Assembly (NCBI GenBank): GCA_017615835.1
Contig: JAFZZI010000009.1
Span: forward strand, 45,906 to 109,905
DNA: 64,000 nucleotides
From: Bacteroidaceae bacterium
GTDB taxonomy: Bacteria > Bacteroidota > Bacteroidia > Bacteroidales > Bacteroidaceae
Direction of reading: 5' to 3'
In this document: one piece after another, positions 41,840 to 51,930 of the stretch
How the letters are laid out: each line of letters starts with the position of its first letter
Numbering within the stretch: the stretch's first letter is position 1
Notes under the pieces: generated by a model
What the model saw: only the letters and a program-made list of their open reading frames with translations
Database searches by the model: none
What the model was told of the DNA's origin: nothing
Position numbers and translations under genes: made by a program

Positions 41840-42691
41840 CTACTCTACAAAGTTCTTGGCTTTTGTCAATGTGTCTATCGTATTCGTCTCATTCTTGCCT
41901 AAAGTGTAGTACACTTTGATGAAGGCAGAATCCTTAAGAAAATCAACGTGTCCTATTTCGATATTGTTGATCTTGAGCCCTAGCCTTTTCTCGAGGTCGG
42001 CAATCAGTTCAACTCTATGTTCTGGAGTGATAAGTTCAATGCGGTCATAGAGTACCAGTTTTGTGGATGATTGCTTTACGAACTTTTCACCTTCCAATAC
42101 CCATATCAGCACTACTATCAGCAAGTTCGTTACTATGAGTATGCCGATATGTGGCCAAGATAGGACAAAATGCGGACTTGTGCCACCTTCTCCGACGAGC
42201 TTGAAAATTGTAGAAAGACCATTGATGGCAGCTATGGCTATTATTACGAACATGTAAGTCATCTCCCTGATGGGGACCGTTTCCGTCCTGTATCGTATAA
42301 CCCCGAAAATGGCAAATAATCCAAGTGTCAGTCCTATTCCGATCTCGACATTGCCCATCATATATAGCATCATGAGCATCGCTGAACTGAACAACATGAA
42401 TGTAAAATAATAATCACGTCTACGGCTTTTCTTATAGTAGAACAACTGTATTATTACCCAACAAACCACAAGGTTTATCGCAAAACGCAATGCTAGTTCG
42501 GTTAAACTTTGAGCCGGCGTCTTCATTGCGTCTGTTATGGAGGCTACATCCAATATTTCTTCATCGTTGAGATCATAGTCGCCAAAAGATGCTATCGAAG
42601 CGTCATCTGGGAAAACGCCTGTCTCTTGCGCTGCAGAACGGACGCCTATAATGACTAAAAGTAAGAAGAGCAGTAATGTAAGTCTTTTCAT
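41840..42691 (-). CDS. DUF4956 membrane protein, coupled to a VTC-domain protein
   Basis: 283 residues. An N-terminal signal-like segment, then about four membrane helices: FAINLVVCWVIIQLFYY, FTFMLFSSAMLMMLYMM, IGIGLTLGLFAIFGVIRYRTETVPIREMTYMF and IGILIVTNLLIVVLIWVL. A cytoplasmic alpha/beta domain of about 80 residues (LYDRIELITPEHRVELIADLEKRLGLKI...) closes the protein. The RYRTExxPxxEMxY loop is the DUF4956 signature. DUF4956 genes recur next to VTC-domain genes in diverse bacteria, and here the ATG overlaps the VTC stop (ATGA). A membrane partner for polyphosphate or another polymer is an inference. Confidence 0.85.
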   Translation of the reverse strand: MKRLTLLLFLLLVIIGVRSAAQETGVFPDDASIASFGDYDLNDEEILDVASITDAMKTPAQSLTELALRFAINLVVCWVIIQLFYYKKSRRRDYYFTFMLFSSAMLMMLYMMGNVEIGIGLTLGLFAIFGVIRYRTETVPIREMTYMFVIIAIAAINGLSTIFKLVGEGGTSPHFVLSWPHIGILIVTNLLIVVLIWVLEGEKFVKQSSTKLVLYDRIELITPEHRVELIADLEKRLGLKINNIEIGHVDFLKDSAFIKVYYTLGKNETNTIDTLTKAKNFVE

Positions 42692-43488
42692 TTTGTAACT
42701 AATATTTTATGTCCTGTTATCTTTTCAATCTGATGCGTCTTTTGTTTGAACCTGTTGGATTTTGCGTTGGGATTTGTCAGTGTCATCCCAATGCAGTATT
42801 TGCTTATTCTCATTGGCTTGACTCGTAATTCCATGAATATTTCCTTCATTTCACTGAATGCCCGTCCATCCTGTTTCAGCTCAAGAATTACTGCATCGTC
42901 CAAAGTTGCCTTAATGCCAGTGTCTTGATTGATAAAGATTAGTGAAGTGTCGATTGTCAGGCGTTCGGTGATGTCTTTGTTCGCCAAGGTGATACGGCGA
43001 AAAATGGTTTCAAGACGTGGTTTAAGCATATCAGCACTGTATGAAGACTTATTCGCTATATATTCGTCTGCTTCCAGATTGTTGCGGAAGTCTTTGAAGC
43101 AATCTTTCGGAATGGCAATGCGCTTTTTCCTAGTGCGTCCCTTGTTGCTCTTCAGCTTGATTTCCAGAAAAGTTAGTCCAGAAGAGATATATTCTCTCGT
43201 GCGTATTTTCTGACGGGTCAGCCTCCGGTTATGGTGATCTGTGAACATTTTAAGGGAATCTGTATCATAATACATAGAACTGTATGGTATTATATTCTCT
43301 CCTTCAACTTTGAGCGCACGGTATCCCCGACTGGCTGCCATGTTGAGTATTTTCTCAAGAACTGATATGTTGGTGACATATTTTGTATCTATGCGGTTCA
43401 TGAGTTTTGCTGACTCGGTAAGTTCAGAAAGAGAGATGAAACCGATTTTGTTCCAAACACCGAATCCGTCAACAGTATTGTTCATCAT
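42688..43488 (-). CDS. VTC-domain protein (putative polyphosphate polymerase)
   Basis: 266 residues from the ATG at 43488 (MMNNTVDGFG). The VTC/triphosphate-tunnel pattern is visible: MNRIDTKYV (about 38-46), YYDTDSLKMFTDHH, TRQKIRTREY, FLEIKLKSNKGRTRKKR, ITERLTIDTSL, and ILELKQDGRAFSEM near the end. Basic residues on alternating strands line the tunnel in yeast Vtc4, which makes polyphosphate from ATP; bacterial homologues are largely uncharacterised. A 7-bp gap separates it from the secreted YD-like gene upstream, and it overlaps DUF4956 downstream. Confidence 0.82.
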   Translation of the reverse strand: MMNNTVDGFGVWNKIGFISLSELTESAKLMNRIDTKYVTNISVLEKILNMAASRGYRALKVEGENIIPYSSMYYDTDSLKMFTDHHNRRLTRQKIRTREYISSGLTFLEIKLKSNKGRTRKKRIAIPKDCFKDFRNNLEADEYIANKSSYSADMLKPRLETIFRRITLANKDITERLTIDTSLIFINQDTGIKATLDDAVILELKQDGRAFSEMKEIFMELRVKPMRISKYCIGMTLTNPNAKSNRFKQKTHQIEKITGHKILVTK

Positions 43489-43495
43489 CGAGTGC

Positions 43496-43924
43496 TCACT
43501 CAGGATCTTCTGCAATGTACTCGTAATTTTTTGTAGTCAGCAATTTGCCCTTGGAATCATAGGTGTACTGCACCTTTTTGCGGTCAAACTCGTTGTATTC
43601 CATTATTTTGATGTTAATCAACTTGTTCTTCTCGTTGTAAACGAGTTCCCTTGATATTTTGCCGTTGTTTCCATACTCGTATCGTTTAGTCCATTTCAGA
43701 CCATCACTTCCATATTCCTTTTCTTCGATTTTCTTTCCTTCTGAATTGTATATCGTTACATGATCCAGAATCTTCTGGGTCGAACCTGCCAGGGAATTCC
43801 ATTCCTTAATGACAAGATTCTTTTTGTTCATCTTCACCTGGGGTTCGTCATCATCCTGAGCAAAAACAAATGGTGCAGAAAGAATTATTGTGACCAAAAA
43901 TAACAGTGTAGTTCTTTTTTTCAT
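43496..43924 (-). CDS. Secreted YD-repeat-like small protein upstream of the VTC gene
   Basis: 142 residues from the ATG at 43924. Signal peptide (LLFLVTIILSAPFVFAQDDDE). The mature part consists of short repeats ending in Tyr: VTIYNSEGKKIEEKEYGSDG, RYEYGNNGKISRELVYNEKNK, MEYNEFDRKKVQYTYDSKGK, KNYEY, resembling the RHS/MORN-like YD type. Function unknown. First gene of the YD-VTC-DUF4956 unit; 7 bp separates it from the VTC start. The periplasmic or surface location suggests that the module acts at the envelope. Confidence 0.75.
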   Translation of the reverse strand: MKKRTTLLFLVTIILSAPFVFAQDDDEPQVKMNKKNLVIKEWNSLAGSTQKILDHVTIYNSEGKKIEEKEYGSDGLKWTKRYEYGNNGKISRELVYNEKNKLINIKIMEYNEFDRKKVQYTYDSKGKLLTTKNYEYIAEDPE

Positions 43925-44076
43925 CAATATGCCTTTTATATACACTATAAGGAAATCATCGCTTAGTTAAATTGCCACCGCCTGTACTACTGTATCCGCT
44001 TATCTTCAGAATAAACGGAACTTGTCCAGTTCTGGAGAAGCGGGGCTTTAAGAAGGTGCAAACGTGCAATTTTCTA

Positions 44077-45516
44077 CTACTTCTTTTCCCTCCAAAGTCT
44101 GCTCATGTCTTCAAGAGTCTTGCCCTTAGTCTCTGGAACCATCCTCAAAACGAACAATGCGGACAGTACCGAGAAACTGGCGTAGATGAGATATGTACCG
44201 CCTACACTCCAGTCGCATAGCGATGGAAATGTAGATGAAATAACGTAGTTTGATATCCATTGTGCCGCCACTGCTACTGCGACTGCGTGACTTCTGATGG
44301 TATTCGGGAAAATCTCAGATATCAGAACCCAGCAGACAGGTCCCCACGATACCATGAAGGAAGCAGTATATATGATGATGAATACTAAGGCCGTTATTCC
44401 GATTACATCACAGAAGGACAGGACGCTGAGTACAGTCATTCCTATAGCCATTCCTATGGAGCCTGCTATCAATAACTTCTTGCGACCCCACTTGTCCACA
44501 GTGAGTATCGCAATTACTGTCGATATGATGTTGACAATTCCCATGACTACGGTTTGGATCATTGCGGCATCACCGCTGGAGCCCATGTTTTGGAATATTC
44601 TGGGAGCGTAGTAAAGTACTACGTTGATTCCTACGGCCTGTTGAAAGAATGACAAAAGAATTCCAACAATTATCACTGTCACTCCATACGAGAACAGTTT
44701 CTCTTTCTTTTCCGTCAGAGTCTCTTTTATATTGATTAATATTTCTTGAGCCTTGTTTGTTCCGTTAATTCGAGTCAACACTTCGAGAGCCTTTTTGCTG
44801 TTCCCGCTCATGACAAGGAATCTTGGAGTTTTAGGAACCAGCAAGAGCAGCAGTCCGAATGCTGCTGCGGGGAAAGCCTCGCTCACGAACATTTTCCTCC
44901 ATCCTATATCAACCATGGCGATTTGGATAAGGTCTGGGGTGTCTGCTAATCCGCTCCTAATCAAGAAGTTGACAAAGTACACAACGAGCTGTCCGAAAAT
45001 AATAGCGAATTGGTTGCAAGACACAAGGGTTCCCCGAATGTTTGCTGGAGCGACCTCTGCGATATATGTCGGACAGATGGCAGATGCCATTCCCACTCCA
45101 ATGCCGCCCAGAACCCTATATAGGATAAAGGCCCACATAAGACTTTTCGTGGCTTCGCCCGGCTGGAAAAACTGGAATCCTGGTCTAAAGAGGAATTCCG
45201 GCATATAGCTACCCAGAGCGGACAGAAAAAACATTACAGATGCAAGGATTAGTGAGTTTCTTCGTCCAAGATGACTGGACATGAATCCGGAAATAAGGCC
45301 TCCAATAATGCATCCGATGAGGGCAGCTGAAACTACGCTACCATGAATGGCAGTCGTGTAATAGTCATGTAGACCGCTCTTGAAGAACTCTTGAAGTGCT
45401 TGCTCCGCACCGGATATAACCGCTGTGTCGTACCCGAAAAGAAGTCCTCCAATAACTGCAACTGAGCAAATACTGTACAGGTAGATTTTGCTGCCTGAAT
45501 CTGGTTTTCTGTCCAT
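44077..45516 (-). CDS. Sugar porter family MFS transporter (XylE-like)
   Basis: 479 residues, twelve membrane helices. Sugar porter signatures: GYDTAVISGAEQ in helix 1, LGRRNSL after helix 2, GGIGVGMASAICPTYIAEVAPANIRG, PKTPRFLVMSG (PESPR variant), VDKWGRKKLL and the C-terminal PETKGKTLEDM. A proton-linked monosaccharide importer, closest in style to XylE; xylose, arabinose or glucose cannot be told apart. No sugar-catabolic genes are adjacent. 152 bp without a clear terminator separate it from the YD-VTC-DUF4956 genes on the same strand. Confidence 0.92.
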   Translation of the reverse strand: MDRKPDSGSKIYLYSICSVAVIGGLLFGYDTAVISGAEQALQEFFKSGLHDYYTTAIHGSVVSAALIGCIIGGLISGFMSSHLGRRNSLILASVMFFLSALGSYMPEFLFRPGFQFFQPGEATKSLMWAFILYRVLGGIGVGMASAICPTYIAEVAPANIRGTLVSCNQFAIIFGQLVVYFVNFLIRSGLADTPDLIQIAMVDIGWRKMFVSEAFPAAAFGLLLLLVPKTPRFLVMSGNSKKALEVLTRINGTNKAQEILINIKETLTEKKEKLFSYGVTVIIVGILLSFFQQAVGINVVLYYAPRIFQNMGSSGDAAMIQTVVMGIVNIISTVIAILTVDKWGRKKLLIAGSIGMAIGMTVLSVLSFCDVIGITALVFIIIYTASFMVSWGPVCWVLISEIFPNTIRSHAVAVAVAAQWISNYVISSTFPSLCDWSVGGTYLIYASFSVLSALFVLRMVPETKGKTLEDMSRLWREKK

Positions 45517-45553
45517 TGTAAAAACGTCTTTTGTCTTATCAGTCCAACGTTCG

Positions 45554-45561
45554 CAAATTTA
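45554..45561 (-). promoter_or_regulatory. Promoter -7 box of the MFS gene
   Basis: Minus strand TAAATTTG, exact consensus, 37 bp before the ATG at 45516. No clear -33. Confidence 0.55.
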
Positions 45562-45611
45562 GGAATAATGATTGAAAAGTGGTGTAAAAGCAAAAAAAAG
45601 ATGCGATTATA

Positions 45612-45641
45612 TTGTCATTTGAAATAATGTTTGTAACTTTG
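45612..45641 (+). promoter_or_regulatory. Promoter of the rpsL ribosomal-protein block
   Basis: TTG (45612-45614), a 19-bp spacer and TAACTTTG (45634-45641). Exact consensus, giving a leader of about 55-60 nt before rpsL. Probably drives much of the 18-kb block. Confidence 0.85.
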
Positions 45642-45704
45642 CGGGCCAAAAAATGACAAAGTATAAAGTATATATATTAATTAAAAGTTCAAAAAACAAA
45701 CAAC

Positions 45705-46088
45705 ATGCCAACAATTCAACAGTTAGTGAGGAATGGGCGACAGGTGATAGAGGACAAGAGTAAGTCACCTGCTTTGGACTCATGCCCCCAGAGGAGAGGC
45801 GTTTGTGTAAGGGTTTACACAACAACGCCCAAAAAGCCTAATTCAGCAATGAGAAAGGTTGCTCGTGTACGCCTGACAAATCAGAAGGAAGTGAACTCGT
45901 ACATTCCTGGAGAAGGTCACAATCTTCAGGAACACTCAATCGTGCTGGTTCGCGGAGGTCGTGTGAAGGATTTGCCGGGCGTTCGCTATCACATTGTTCG
46001 TGGTACTCTTGACACAGCCGGTGTTTCAGGACGTCTTCAGCGTAGGTCGAAGTACGGGGCAAAGCGTCCGAAAGCGTCCAAAAAGTAA
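45705..46088 (+). CDS. rpsL: 30S ribosomal protein S12
   Basis: 127 residues. [47 protein letters not shown] and [16 protein letters not shown] are the S12 hallmarks. It sits at the decoding centre; the PKKPNSA and KDLPGVR loops are the sites where streptomycin-resistance changes occur elsewhere. Lys of the TTPKKPNSA loop is present, the sensitive-type residue. First gene of the str block; rpoB and rpoC are not immediately upstream. Confidence 0.99.
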   Translation: MPTIQQLVRNGRQVIEDKSKSPALDSCPQRRGVCVRVYTTTPKKPNSAMRKVARVRLTNQKEVNSYIPGEGHNLQEHSIVLVRGGRVKDLPGVRYHIVRGTLDTAGVSGRLQRRSKYGAKRPKASKK

Positions 46089-46188
46089 TTGTTTAACAGT
46101 TTTGGTTTGATACTTAAGGTTGAGTAAATGTCCTGGCGAGGACATTGAAGAACGATAAGAATTACAGCCCAAACAAAACTTGATTGAA

Positions 46189-46665
46189 ATGAGAAAAGCA
46201 AAACCAAAAAAACGCGTCATTCTTCCGGATCCAGTTTTCGGTGACGTATCAGTGACTAAGTTCGTAAACCATCTGATGTATGATGGAAAGAAGAACACTT
46301 CATTCGAGATTTTCTATGAAAGTCTTGACAAGGTTAAGGCAAAACTTCCTAACGAAGAGATGTCTGCTCTTGAAATCTGGAAGAAGGCTTTGGATAACAT
46401 TACTCCTCAGGTCGAGGTTAAGTCTCGCCGCATAGGTGGTGCTACATTCCAGGTTCCCACAGAAATTAGAGCAGATCGCAAGGAGTCGATATCTATGAAG
46501 AATATGATATCTTTTGCCCGCAAGCGTGGTGGCAAGTCCATGTCTGACAAGCTTTCTGCGGAGATTGTAGATGCTTTCAATAATACAGGAGGTGCATTCA
46601 AACGTAAGGAAGACATGCACCGCATGGCTGAAGCTAACCGCGCATTCGCTCATTTCAGATTCTGA
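46189..46665 (+). CDS. rpsG: 30S ribosomal protein S7
   Basis: 158 residues from the ATG at 46189 ([18 protein letters not shown]); the TTG at 46180 is rejected. [30 protein letters not shown] and the C-terminal [18 protein letters not shown] are S7. It nucleates assembly of the 30S head and lies near the exit site. 100 bp after rpsL, 4 bp before fusA. Confidence 0.99.
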   Translation: MRKAKPKKRVILPDPVFGDVSVTKFVNHLMYDGKKNTSFEIFYESLDKVKAKLPNEEMSALEIWKKALDNITPQVEVKSRRIGGATFQVPTEIRADRKESISMKNMISFARKRGGKSMSDKLSAEIVDAFNNTGGAFKRKEDMHRMAEANRAFAHFRF

Positions 46666-46669
46666 TTAA

Positions 46670-48787
46670 ATGTCTTACAGGAATCTACATCTGACACGTA
46701 ACATCGGCATCATGGCTCACATTGATGCCGGTAAGACGACGACGTCAGAAAGAATCCTGTACTATACCGGTCTGACACACAAGCTTGGTGAGGTGCATGA
46801 GGGTTCTGCTACAATGGACTGGATGGTTCAGGAACAGGAGCGTGGCATAACCATTACCTCTGCTGCCGTTACAACAAGTTGGAAGTGGAATGATCAGACA
46901 TTCAGAATCAATTTGATTGACACTCCGGGGCATGTTGATTTCACTGCAGAAGTGGAACGTTCCCTGAGAGTTCTTGATGGCGCGATAGCAGTGTTCTGTG
47001 CTGTCGGGGGTGTTCAGCCGCAGTCGGAGACTGTTTGGCACCAGGCTGATAAGTATGGTGTACCTAGAGTTGCGTACATCAACAAAATGGATCGTACGGG
47101 AGCAGATTTCTTCGGTGTGGTCAGCCAGATGAAGGAGATGCTGAATGCAAATGCTTGTCCGGTTGCAATACCCATTGGTGTGGAGGACAGTTTCAAAGGA
47201 GTGATAGACCTTATTAATATGAGGTCTGTCGTCTGGAATGATGAGACGCTTGGAGCTGAGTATTCGGTTTCTGAAATACCTTCAGATTTGGTTGAAGAGG
47301 CCAACGAGTGGCATGAGAAGCTTATAGAGGCTGCGGCAGAGTATGATGATGGGATGATGGAGAAATATCTGGAGGATTCTGAGACAATCACTAAACAGGA
47401 AATACTCGTTGCAATTCGGAAAGGAACGCTTTCAAGAGGACTTGTTCCCGTTGTTTGCGGTTCATCGTTCCGTAACAAAGGGGTTCAGACTCTCCTGGAT
47501 TGTGTTTGTGCATTCCTTCCTTCGCCTGTTGATAGCAATGGTGTGGACGGTGTTGTGCCAAAGACCGGAAAAGAAACCCATCGTGATCCGAGACCTGACG
47601 AGAAAAGTGCTGCCTTAGCATTCAAAATAGCGGTAGATCCGTATGTTGGAAAACTCATCTTCTTCCGTGTATACTCGGGTGTAATAAAAACCGGAAGCGT
47701 TGTCTTGAATTCTCGCTCTGGAAAGAGAGAGAGAGTTACCCGTCTTTTCCAGATGTATTCTAAGAAACAGATTCAGGTTGATGAAGTTGGTGTTGGAGAC
47801 ATAGGTGTAGTAGTTGCGTTGAAGGATATCCGTACAGGAGATACTTTGTGCGATGAGTCGGCGCCCATTGCTTTGGAATCTATGGAGTTCCCCGAACCTG
47901 TGATAAGTATAGCAGTAGAGCCAAAGACTGAAAAGGATATGGCTAAACTGGCTGATGGCTTGGAGCATTTGGCAGAAGAAGATCCCACCTTTTCCGTTAC
48001 GACTGATGATGAGACTGGTCAGACTCTGATTTCGGGGATGGGCGAACTCCATCTCGACATTATTCTTGACAGACTTCGCAGAGAGTTTGGTGTAGAGTGC
48101 AATCAAGGTCGTCCGCAGGTTACCTATAAGGAAGCAGTACGTCAGACAGTGCGGGTTGATGAAGAGTATAAGAAACAGTCTGGTGGTAAAGGTCACTATG
48201 CGCGTATCAGTGTCGAAGTCGGTCCTTCTGACGCAGATTGGAAAGGAGGCCTTCAGTTTGTTGACGATACTAAGGGAGACGCTCCTCCCAAGATGTATAT
48301 ACCTGCAATCGAAAAAGGTTTTGCTTCTTGCTTGAAGACAGGTGTGCTCATGGGGGCTCAGATGGATTCATTGAAAGTCGTGTTGCTTGACGGCCAGGAT
48401 CATCCAGTTGATTCCGATGAACTTTCCTTTGAGATATGTGCGTCTTATGCATTCCGTAATGCTTGCATGAAAGCTTCACCGATATTGCTTGAACCTATCA
48501 TGAGTCTCGAGGTAGTAACACCCGAGGAAAATATGGGTGATGTAATTGCCGATCTGAACCGTCGCCGCGGGCAGGTAGACGGTATGGAAACAAGCCATTC
48601 GGGAGCTAAGATAATTAAGGCTCACGTGCCTCTGGCAGAGATGTTTGGCTATGTAACAGCGCTTAGAACCATCACTTCCGGACGGGCTACTTCTTCCATG
48701 TCTTATGAGCGTCATAGTCCCATGACAGACCAGATGGCTAAAAGCGTGCTGGAACTACAAGGGGGAAATGTTTCGTTGATTATGTGA
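46670..48787 (+). CDS. fusA: Elongation factor G
   Basis: 705 residues. Translocation GTPase. G1 [15 protein letters not shown], switch regions [16 protein letters not shown]3 DTPGHVDF, G4 [10 protein letters not shown]; domain [15 protein letters not shown] and a C-terminus with [14 protein letters not shown]. Standard rpsL-rpsG-fusA order, but tuf does not follow, as usual in Bacteroidetes. The gap to rpsJ (77 bp) is AT-rich and shows no terminator. Confidence 0.99.
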   Translation: MSYRNLHLTRNIGIMAHIDAGKTTTSERILYYTGLTHKLGEVHEGSATMDWMVQEQERGITITSAAVTTSWKWNDQTFRINLIDTPGHVDFTAEVERSLRVLDGAIAVFCAVGGVQPQSETVWHQADKYGVPRVAYINKMDRTGADFFGVVSQMKEMLNANACPVAIPIGVEDSFKGVIDLINMRSVVWNDETLGAEYSVSEIPSDLVEEANEWHEKLIEAAAEYDDGMMEKYLEDSETITKQEILVAIRKGTLSRGLVPVVCGSSFRNKGVQTLLDCVCAFLPSPVDSNGVDGVVPKTGKETHRDPRPDEKSAALAFKIAVDPYVGKLIFFRVYSGVIKTGSVVLNSRSGKRERVTRLFQMYSKKQIQVDEVGVGDIGVVVALKDIRTGDTLCDESAPIALESMEFPEPVISIAVEPKTEKDMAKLADGLEHLAEEDPTFSVTTDDETGQTLISGMGELHLDIILDRLRREFGVECNQGRPQVTYKEAVRQTVRVDEEYKKQSGGKGHYARISVEVGPSDADWKGGLQFVDDTKGDAPPKMYIPAIEKGFASCLKTGVLMGAQMDSLKVVLLDGQDHPVDSDELSFEICASYAFRNACMKASPILLEPIMSLEVVTPEENMGDVIADLNRRRGQVDGMETSHSGAKIIKAHVPLAEMFGYVTALRTITSGRATSSMSYERHSPMTDQMAKSVLELQGGNVSLIM

Positions 48788-48864
48788 TAACAAACGCGGG
48801 ATGAATAGCAAATGACTCTTATTCAGATCGCAAATATTAATGTTTATTTATTTAATAAGGTATT

Positions 48865-49170
48865 ATGAGTCAGAAAATCAGAATCAAACTGAAGTCTTAT
48901 GACCACAATCTGGTTGATAAGTCTTCAGAGAAGATCGTGAAGACAGTAAAGGCAACCGGTGCGATTGTAAGTGGTCCAATTCCACTGCCGACGCATAAGA
49001 GCATTTTCACAGTCAACCGTTCTACTTTTGTCAATAAGAAATCACGTGAGCAGTTCCAACTCTCAGCGTACAAGAGGCTTATTGACATTTACAGCTCTAC
49101 AGCTAAAACTGTCGATGCTCTGATGAAACTTGAACTTCCTAGTGGTGTTGAGGTTGAGATTAAAGTTTGA
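48865..49170 (+). CDS. rpsJ: 30S ribosomal protein S10
   Basis: 101 residues. [23 protein letters not shown] and [28 protein letters not shown] are S10. In other bacteria S10 (NusE) also takes part in transcription antitermination. First gene of the S10 cluster; rplC follows 48 bp later. Confidence 0.99.
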   Translation: MSQKIRIKLKSYDHNLVDKSSEKIVKTVKATGAIVSGPIPLPTHKSIFTVNRSTFVNKKSREQFQLSAYKRLIDIYSSTAKTVDALMKLELPSGVEVEIKV

Positions 49171-49218
49171 TTTTTTTGAGAAGAGTTTTTATTAAGTAAC
49201 TATTTAATTTTTTTTGAA

Positions 49219-49836
49219 ATGCCAGGATTATTAGGAAAAAAGATCGGTATGACATCGGTCTTCGGTGCTGATGGAAAGAATGTTCCATGCACCGTTATCG
49301 AAGTTGGTCCTTGCGTGGTTACTCAGGTCAAGAGTGTTGACAAAGATGGCTATGAGGCTGTTCAGCTTGGTTTCGAAGATGCCAAGGAGAAGAATGTCAC
49401 GGCTCCTTTGATGGGACACTTCAAGAAGGCAGGGGTAACTCCAAAGAGACACTTGGCCGAGTTCAAGAATTTTGACAAAGCCCTTAACTTGGGTGATGTC
49501 TTGACTGTTGATTTCTTCAGCGATGTCAACTTTGTTGATGTTGTTGCCGTTTCAAAGGGTCACGGATATCAGGGCGTTGTCAAGAGACATGGATTTGGTG
49601 GCGTAGGCCAGCAAACTCATGGTCAGCACAATCGTGCTCGCAAGCCAGGTTCAATTGGTGCATGTTCATATCCTGCTAAGGTTTTTAAGGGTATGCGCAT
49701 GGCAGGTCACATGGGTAATGAGCAGGTTACAACTCAAAACCTGCAGATTTTAAAGGTTATTCCGGAGCATAATCTGCTTCTCGTAAAAGGATCTATCCCG
49801 GGATACAAAGGTGCAATCGTTTCAATTCTGAAGTAA
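49219..49836 (+). CDS. rplC: 50S ribosomal protein L3
   Basis: 205 residues. [18 protein letters not shown] at the N-terminus and [23 protein letters not shown], the L3 finger that reaches the peptidyl transferase centre. An early assembly protein. Its TAA overlaps the rplD ATG by one base. Confidence 0.99.
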   Translation: MPGLLGKKIGMTSVFGADGKNVPCTVIEVGPCVVTQVKSVDKDGYEAVQLGFEDAKEKNVTAPLMGHFKKAGVTPKRHLAEFKNFDKALNLGDVLTVDFFSDVNFVDVVAVSKGHGYQGVVKRHGFGGVGQQTHGQHNRARKPGSIGACSYPAKVFKGMRMAGHMGNEQVTTQNLQILKVIPEHNLLLVKGSIPGYKGAIVSILK

Positions 49837-50477
49837 TGGAAGCCAGTGTTTTTAATATCAAAGGTGAGGATACTGGAAGGAAGGTAGTCCTTAACGACAG
49901 CGTTTTTGGCATAGAACCAAACGACCATGTCATATACTTGGATGTAAAACAGTATCTTGCCAATAGGCGCCAGGGTACTCACAAGTCAAAGGAGAGAAGC
50001 GAGATTAGTGGTTCTACCAAGAAACTTATACGTCAGAAAGGAAGTGGCGGGGCTCGCCGCGGTGATATAAACTCGCCGGTTCTGGTAGGTGGTGGCAGAG
50101 TCTTTGGTCCTAAACCCCGTGATTATGAGTTCAAGATTAATAAGAAAGTAAAGCAACTGGCTCGTCGCTCTGCTCTTTCGTATAAGTTGAAAGAGGATGC
50201 AATCATCGTGGTTGAAGACTTTACGATGGAGGCACCAAAGACTAAAGAATTTGTAAAAATCTTAAATAATCTTAAGATTTCTGATAAAAAGTCTCTCTTT
50301 ATCCTGCCTCAAAGCAACAAAATTGTAAATTTGTCGGCTCAAAATTTACAGAAAGCTCAGGTCGTAAACGCCCCTTCAGTCAATACTTACAGTATTCTGA
50401 ACGCAGAAACCCTCGTGGTGACTGAGAAATCTGTGGAGATTATAAACAATATGTTAACAAAAGTTGAGGAGGCATAA
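49836..50477 (+). CDS. rplD: 50S ribosomal protein L4
   Basis: 213 residues. [35 protein letters not shown] is the extended loop that lines the exit tunnel, [27 protein letters not shown] the core. In gammaproteobacteria L4 autoregulates the S10 operon; nothing here shows that. TAATG-coupled to rplC. A purine-rich GAGGAGG in its last codons serves as ribosome-binding site for rplW. Confidence 0.99.
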   Translation: MEASVFNIKGEDTGRKVVLNDSVFGIEPNDHVIYLDVKQYLANRRQGTHKSKERSEISGSTKKLIRQKGSGGARRGDINSPVLVGGGRVFGPKPRDYEFKINKKVKQLARRSALSYKLKEDAIIVVEDFTMEAPKTKEFVKILNNLKISDKKSLFILPQSNKIVNLSAQNLQKAQVVNAPSVNTYSILNAETLVVTEKSVEIINNMLTKVEEA

Positions 50478-50479
50478 AA

Positions 50480-50773
50480 ATGGGTTGCATTATCAAACCG
50501 CTTGTAACGGAGAAAATGAACTCCATTACCGAGAAGTTCCCGAGCAGGTTCGGGTTCATTGTACTTCCTGATGCCAACAAACTGGAAATCAAGAAGGAAA
50601 TAGAGAGTTTATATAATGTGACTGTACTTGATGTGAATACCAGCAATTATCTGGGCAAGGATAAGTCACGCTATACCCGAAAAGGTTTTACGAGAGGTCG
50701 CGCCAATAGTTTCAAGAAGGCCATAGTAACCTTGAAGGAGGGTGATACTATTGATTTTTACAGCAATATTTAA
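50480..50773 (+). CDS. rplW: 50S ribosomal protein L23
   Basis: 97 residues. [25 protein letters not shown] and [17 protein letters not shown] are L23, the protein at the tunnel exit that docks trigger factor and signal recognition particle. Preceded by GAGGAGG at 50466-50472, 7 nt before the ATG, an unusually canonical Shine-Dalgarno for this phylum. Confidence 0.98.
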   Translation: MGCIIKPLVTEKMNSITEKFPSRFGFIVLPDANKLEIKKEIESLYNVTVLDVNTSNYLGKDKSRYTRKGFTRGRANSFKKAIVTLKEGDTIDFYSNI

Positions 50774-50778
50774 TAGAG

Positions 50779-51606
50779 ATGGCAGTACGTAAATTCAAGC
50801 CTACAACCCCAGGTCAAAGGCATAAGATTATTGGTACCTTCGAAGAAATTACTGCATCGGTACCAGAGAAATCTCTTGTTATCGGAAAACTTTCCACCGG
50901 CGGCCGAAATAACCAAGGCAAAATGACAGCCAGATATATCGGTGGAGGTCATAAGAGAAAATTCCGTTTCATCGATTTCAAGAGAGATAAAGATGGGGTT
51001 CCCGCAACCGTCAAGACTATTGAGTATGACCCGAACCGTTCGGCCCGCATTGCTCTTCTGTTCTATGCCGATGGCGAGAAAAGGTATATTATTGCACCCA
51101 ATGGACTTGAAATTGGTGCGACCTTACTATCGGGAGAAAAAGCTGCTCCTGAGGTTGGAAACACTCTCTTCCTGAAAGATATACCAGTTGGTACTATCAT
51201 TCACAACATTGAGCTTCGTCCAGGTCAAGGCGCATCATTGGTGCGTTCAGCTGGTAACTTCGCCCAGCTTACATCAAAAGAGAACGACTACTGTGTAGTA
51301 AAGCTTCCATCGGGTGAGGTGCGCAGAATTTTTGGTCGGTGCAAAGCTACTATCGGCAGTGTAGGCAATTCAGATCATGGATTGGAGCATTCCGGTAAGG
51401 CTGGACGTTCACGTTGGATGGGACGCCGTCCACACAACCGTGGTGTTGTCATGAATCCTGTCGATCATCCGATGGGTGGTGGTGAAGGTCGTGCCTCGGG
51501 TGGTCATCCCCGTTCTCGTAAGGGCCTATATGCAAAGGGACTCAAGACCAGACATCCCAAGAAGAGCTCTTCAAAGTATATCATTGAGAGGGCCAATAAT
51601 AAATAA
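50779..51606 (+). CDS. rplB: 50S ribosomal protein L2
   Basis: 275 residues. [13 protein letters not shown] at the start, [23 protein letters not shown], and the highly conserved [22 protein letters not shown] with the functional histidine near the peptidyl transferase centre. Required for subunit association. 5 bp after rplW. Confidence 0.99.
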   Translation: MAVRKFKPTTPGQRHKIIGTFEEITASVPEKSLVIGKLSTGGRNNQGKMTARYIGGGHKRKFRFIDFKRDKDGVPATVKTIEYDPNRSARIALLFYADGEKRYIIAPNGLEIGATLLSGEKAAPEVGNTLFLKDIPVGTIIHNIELRPGQGASLVRSAGNFAQLTSKENDYCVVKLPSGEVRRIFGRCKATIGSVGNSDHGLEHSGKAGRSRWMGRRPHNRGVVMNPVDHPMGGGEGRASGGHPRSRKGLYAKGLKTRHPKKSSSKYIIERANNK

Positions 51607-51630
51607 TCACTAAAATCCAAAAAGCAGAAT

Positions 51631-51897
51631 ATGAGTCGTTCATTGAAAAAAGGTCCGTATATATTCAAGAAATTGGAGGACAAGGTTCTTGCCATGAATG
51701 AAAGCGGCAAGAAAACAGTGGTGAAAACTTGGGCTAGGGCTTCGGTGATTTCCCCGGATTTTGTGGGGCACACCATTGCAGTACATAATGGTAATAAGTT
51801 TATTCCCGTTTACGTAACGGAAAACATGGTTGGTCATAAACTTGGAGAGTTTGCACCGACACGCACGTTCCGTGGCCATTCAGGTAACAGGAAGTAA
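51631..51897 (+). CDS. rpsS: 30S ribosomal protein S19
   Basis: 88 residues. [60 protein letters not shown]19 throughout. Binds 16S rRNA in the 30S head and forms intersubunit bridge B1a. Ordinary spacing of 24 bp after rplB. Confidence 0.99.
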   Translation: MSRSLKKGPYIFKKLEDKVLAMNESGKKTVVKTWARASVISPDFVGHTIAVHNGNKFIPVYVTENMVGHKLGEFAPTRTFRGHSGNRK

Positions 51898-51930
51898 ACG
51901 GCGTCTGTCTGAAATAAAAAAAATAATATA

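Noticed and set aside
47615-48196. 193-codon minus-strand frame opposite fusA
   Set aside because: It is antisense to an essential conserved gene, a product of codon bias.
48788-48864. Missing tuf gene between fusA and rpsJ as a deletion
   Set aside because: Bacteroidetes normally carry tuf elsewhere, so this is not a local loss.
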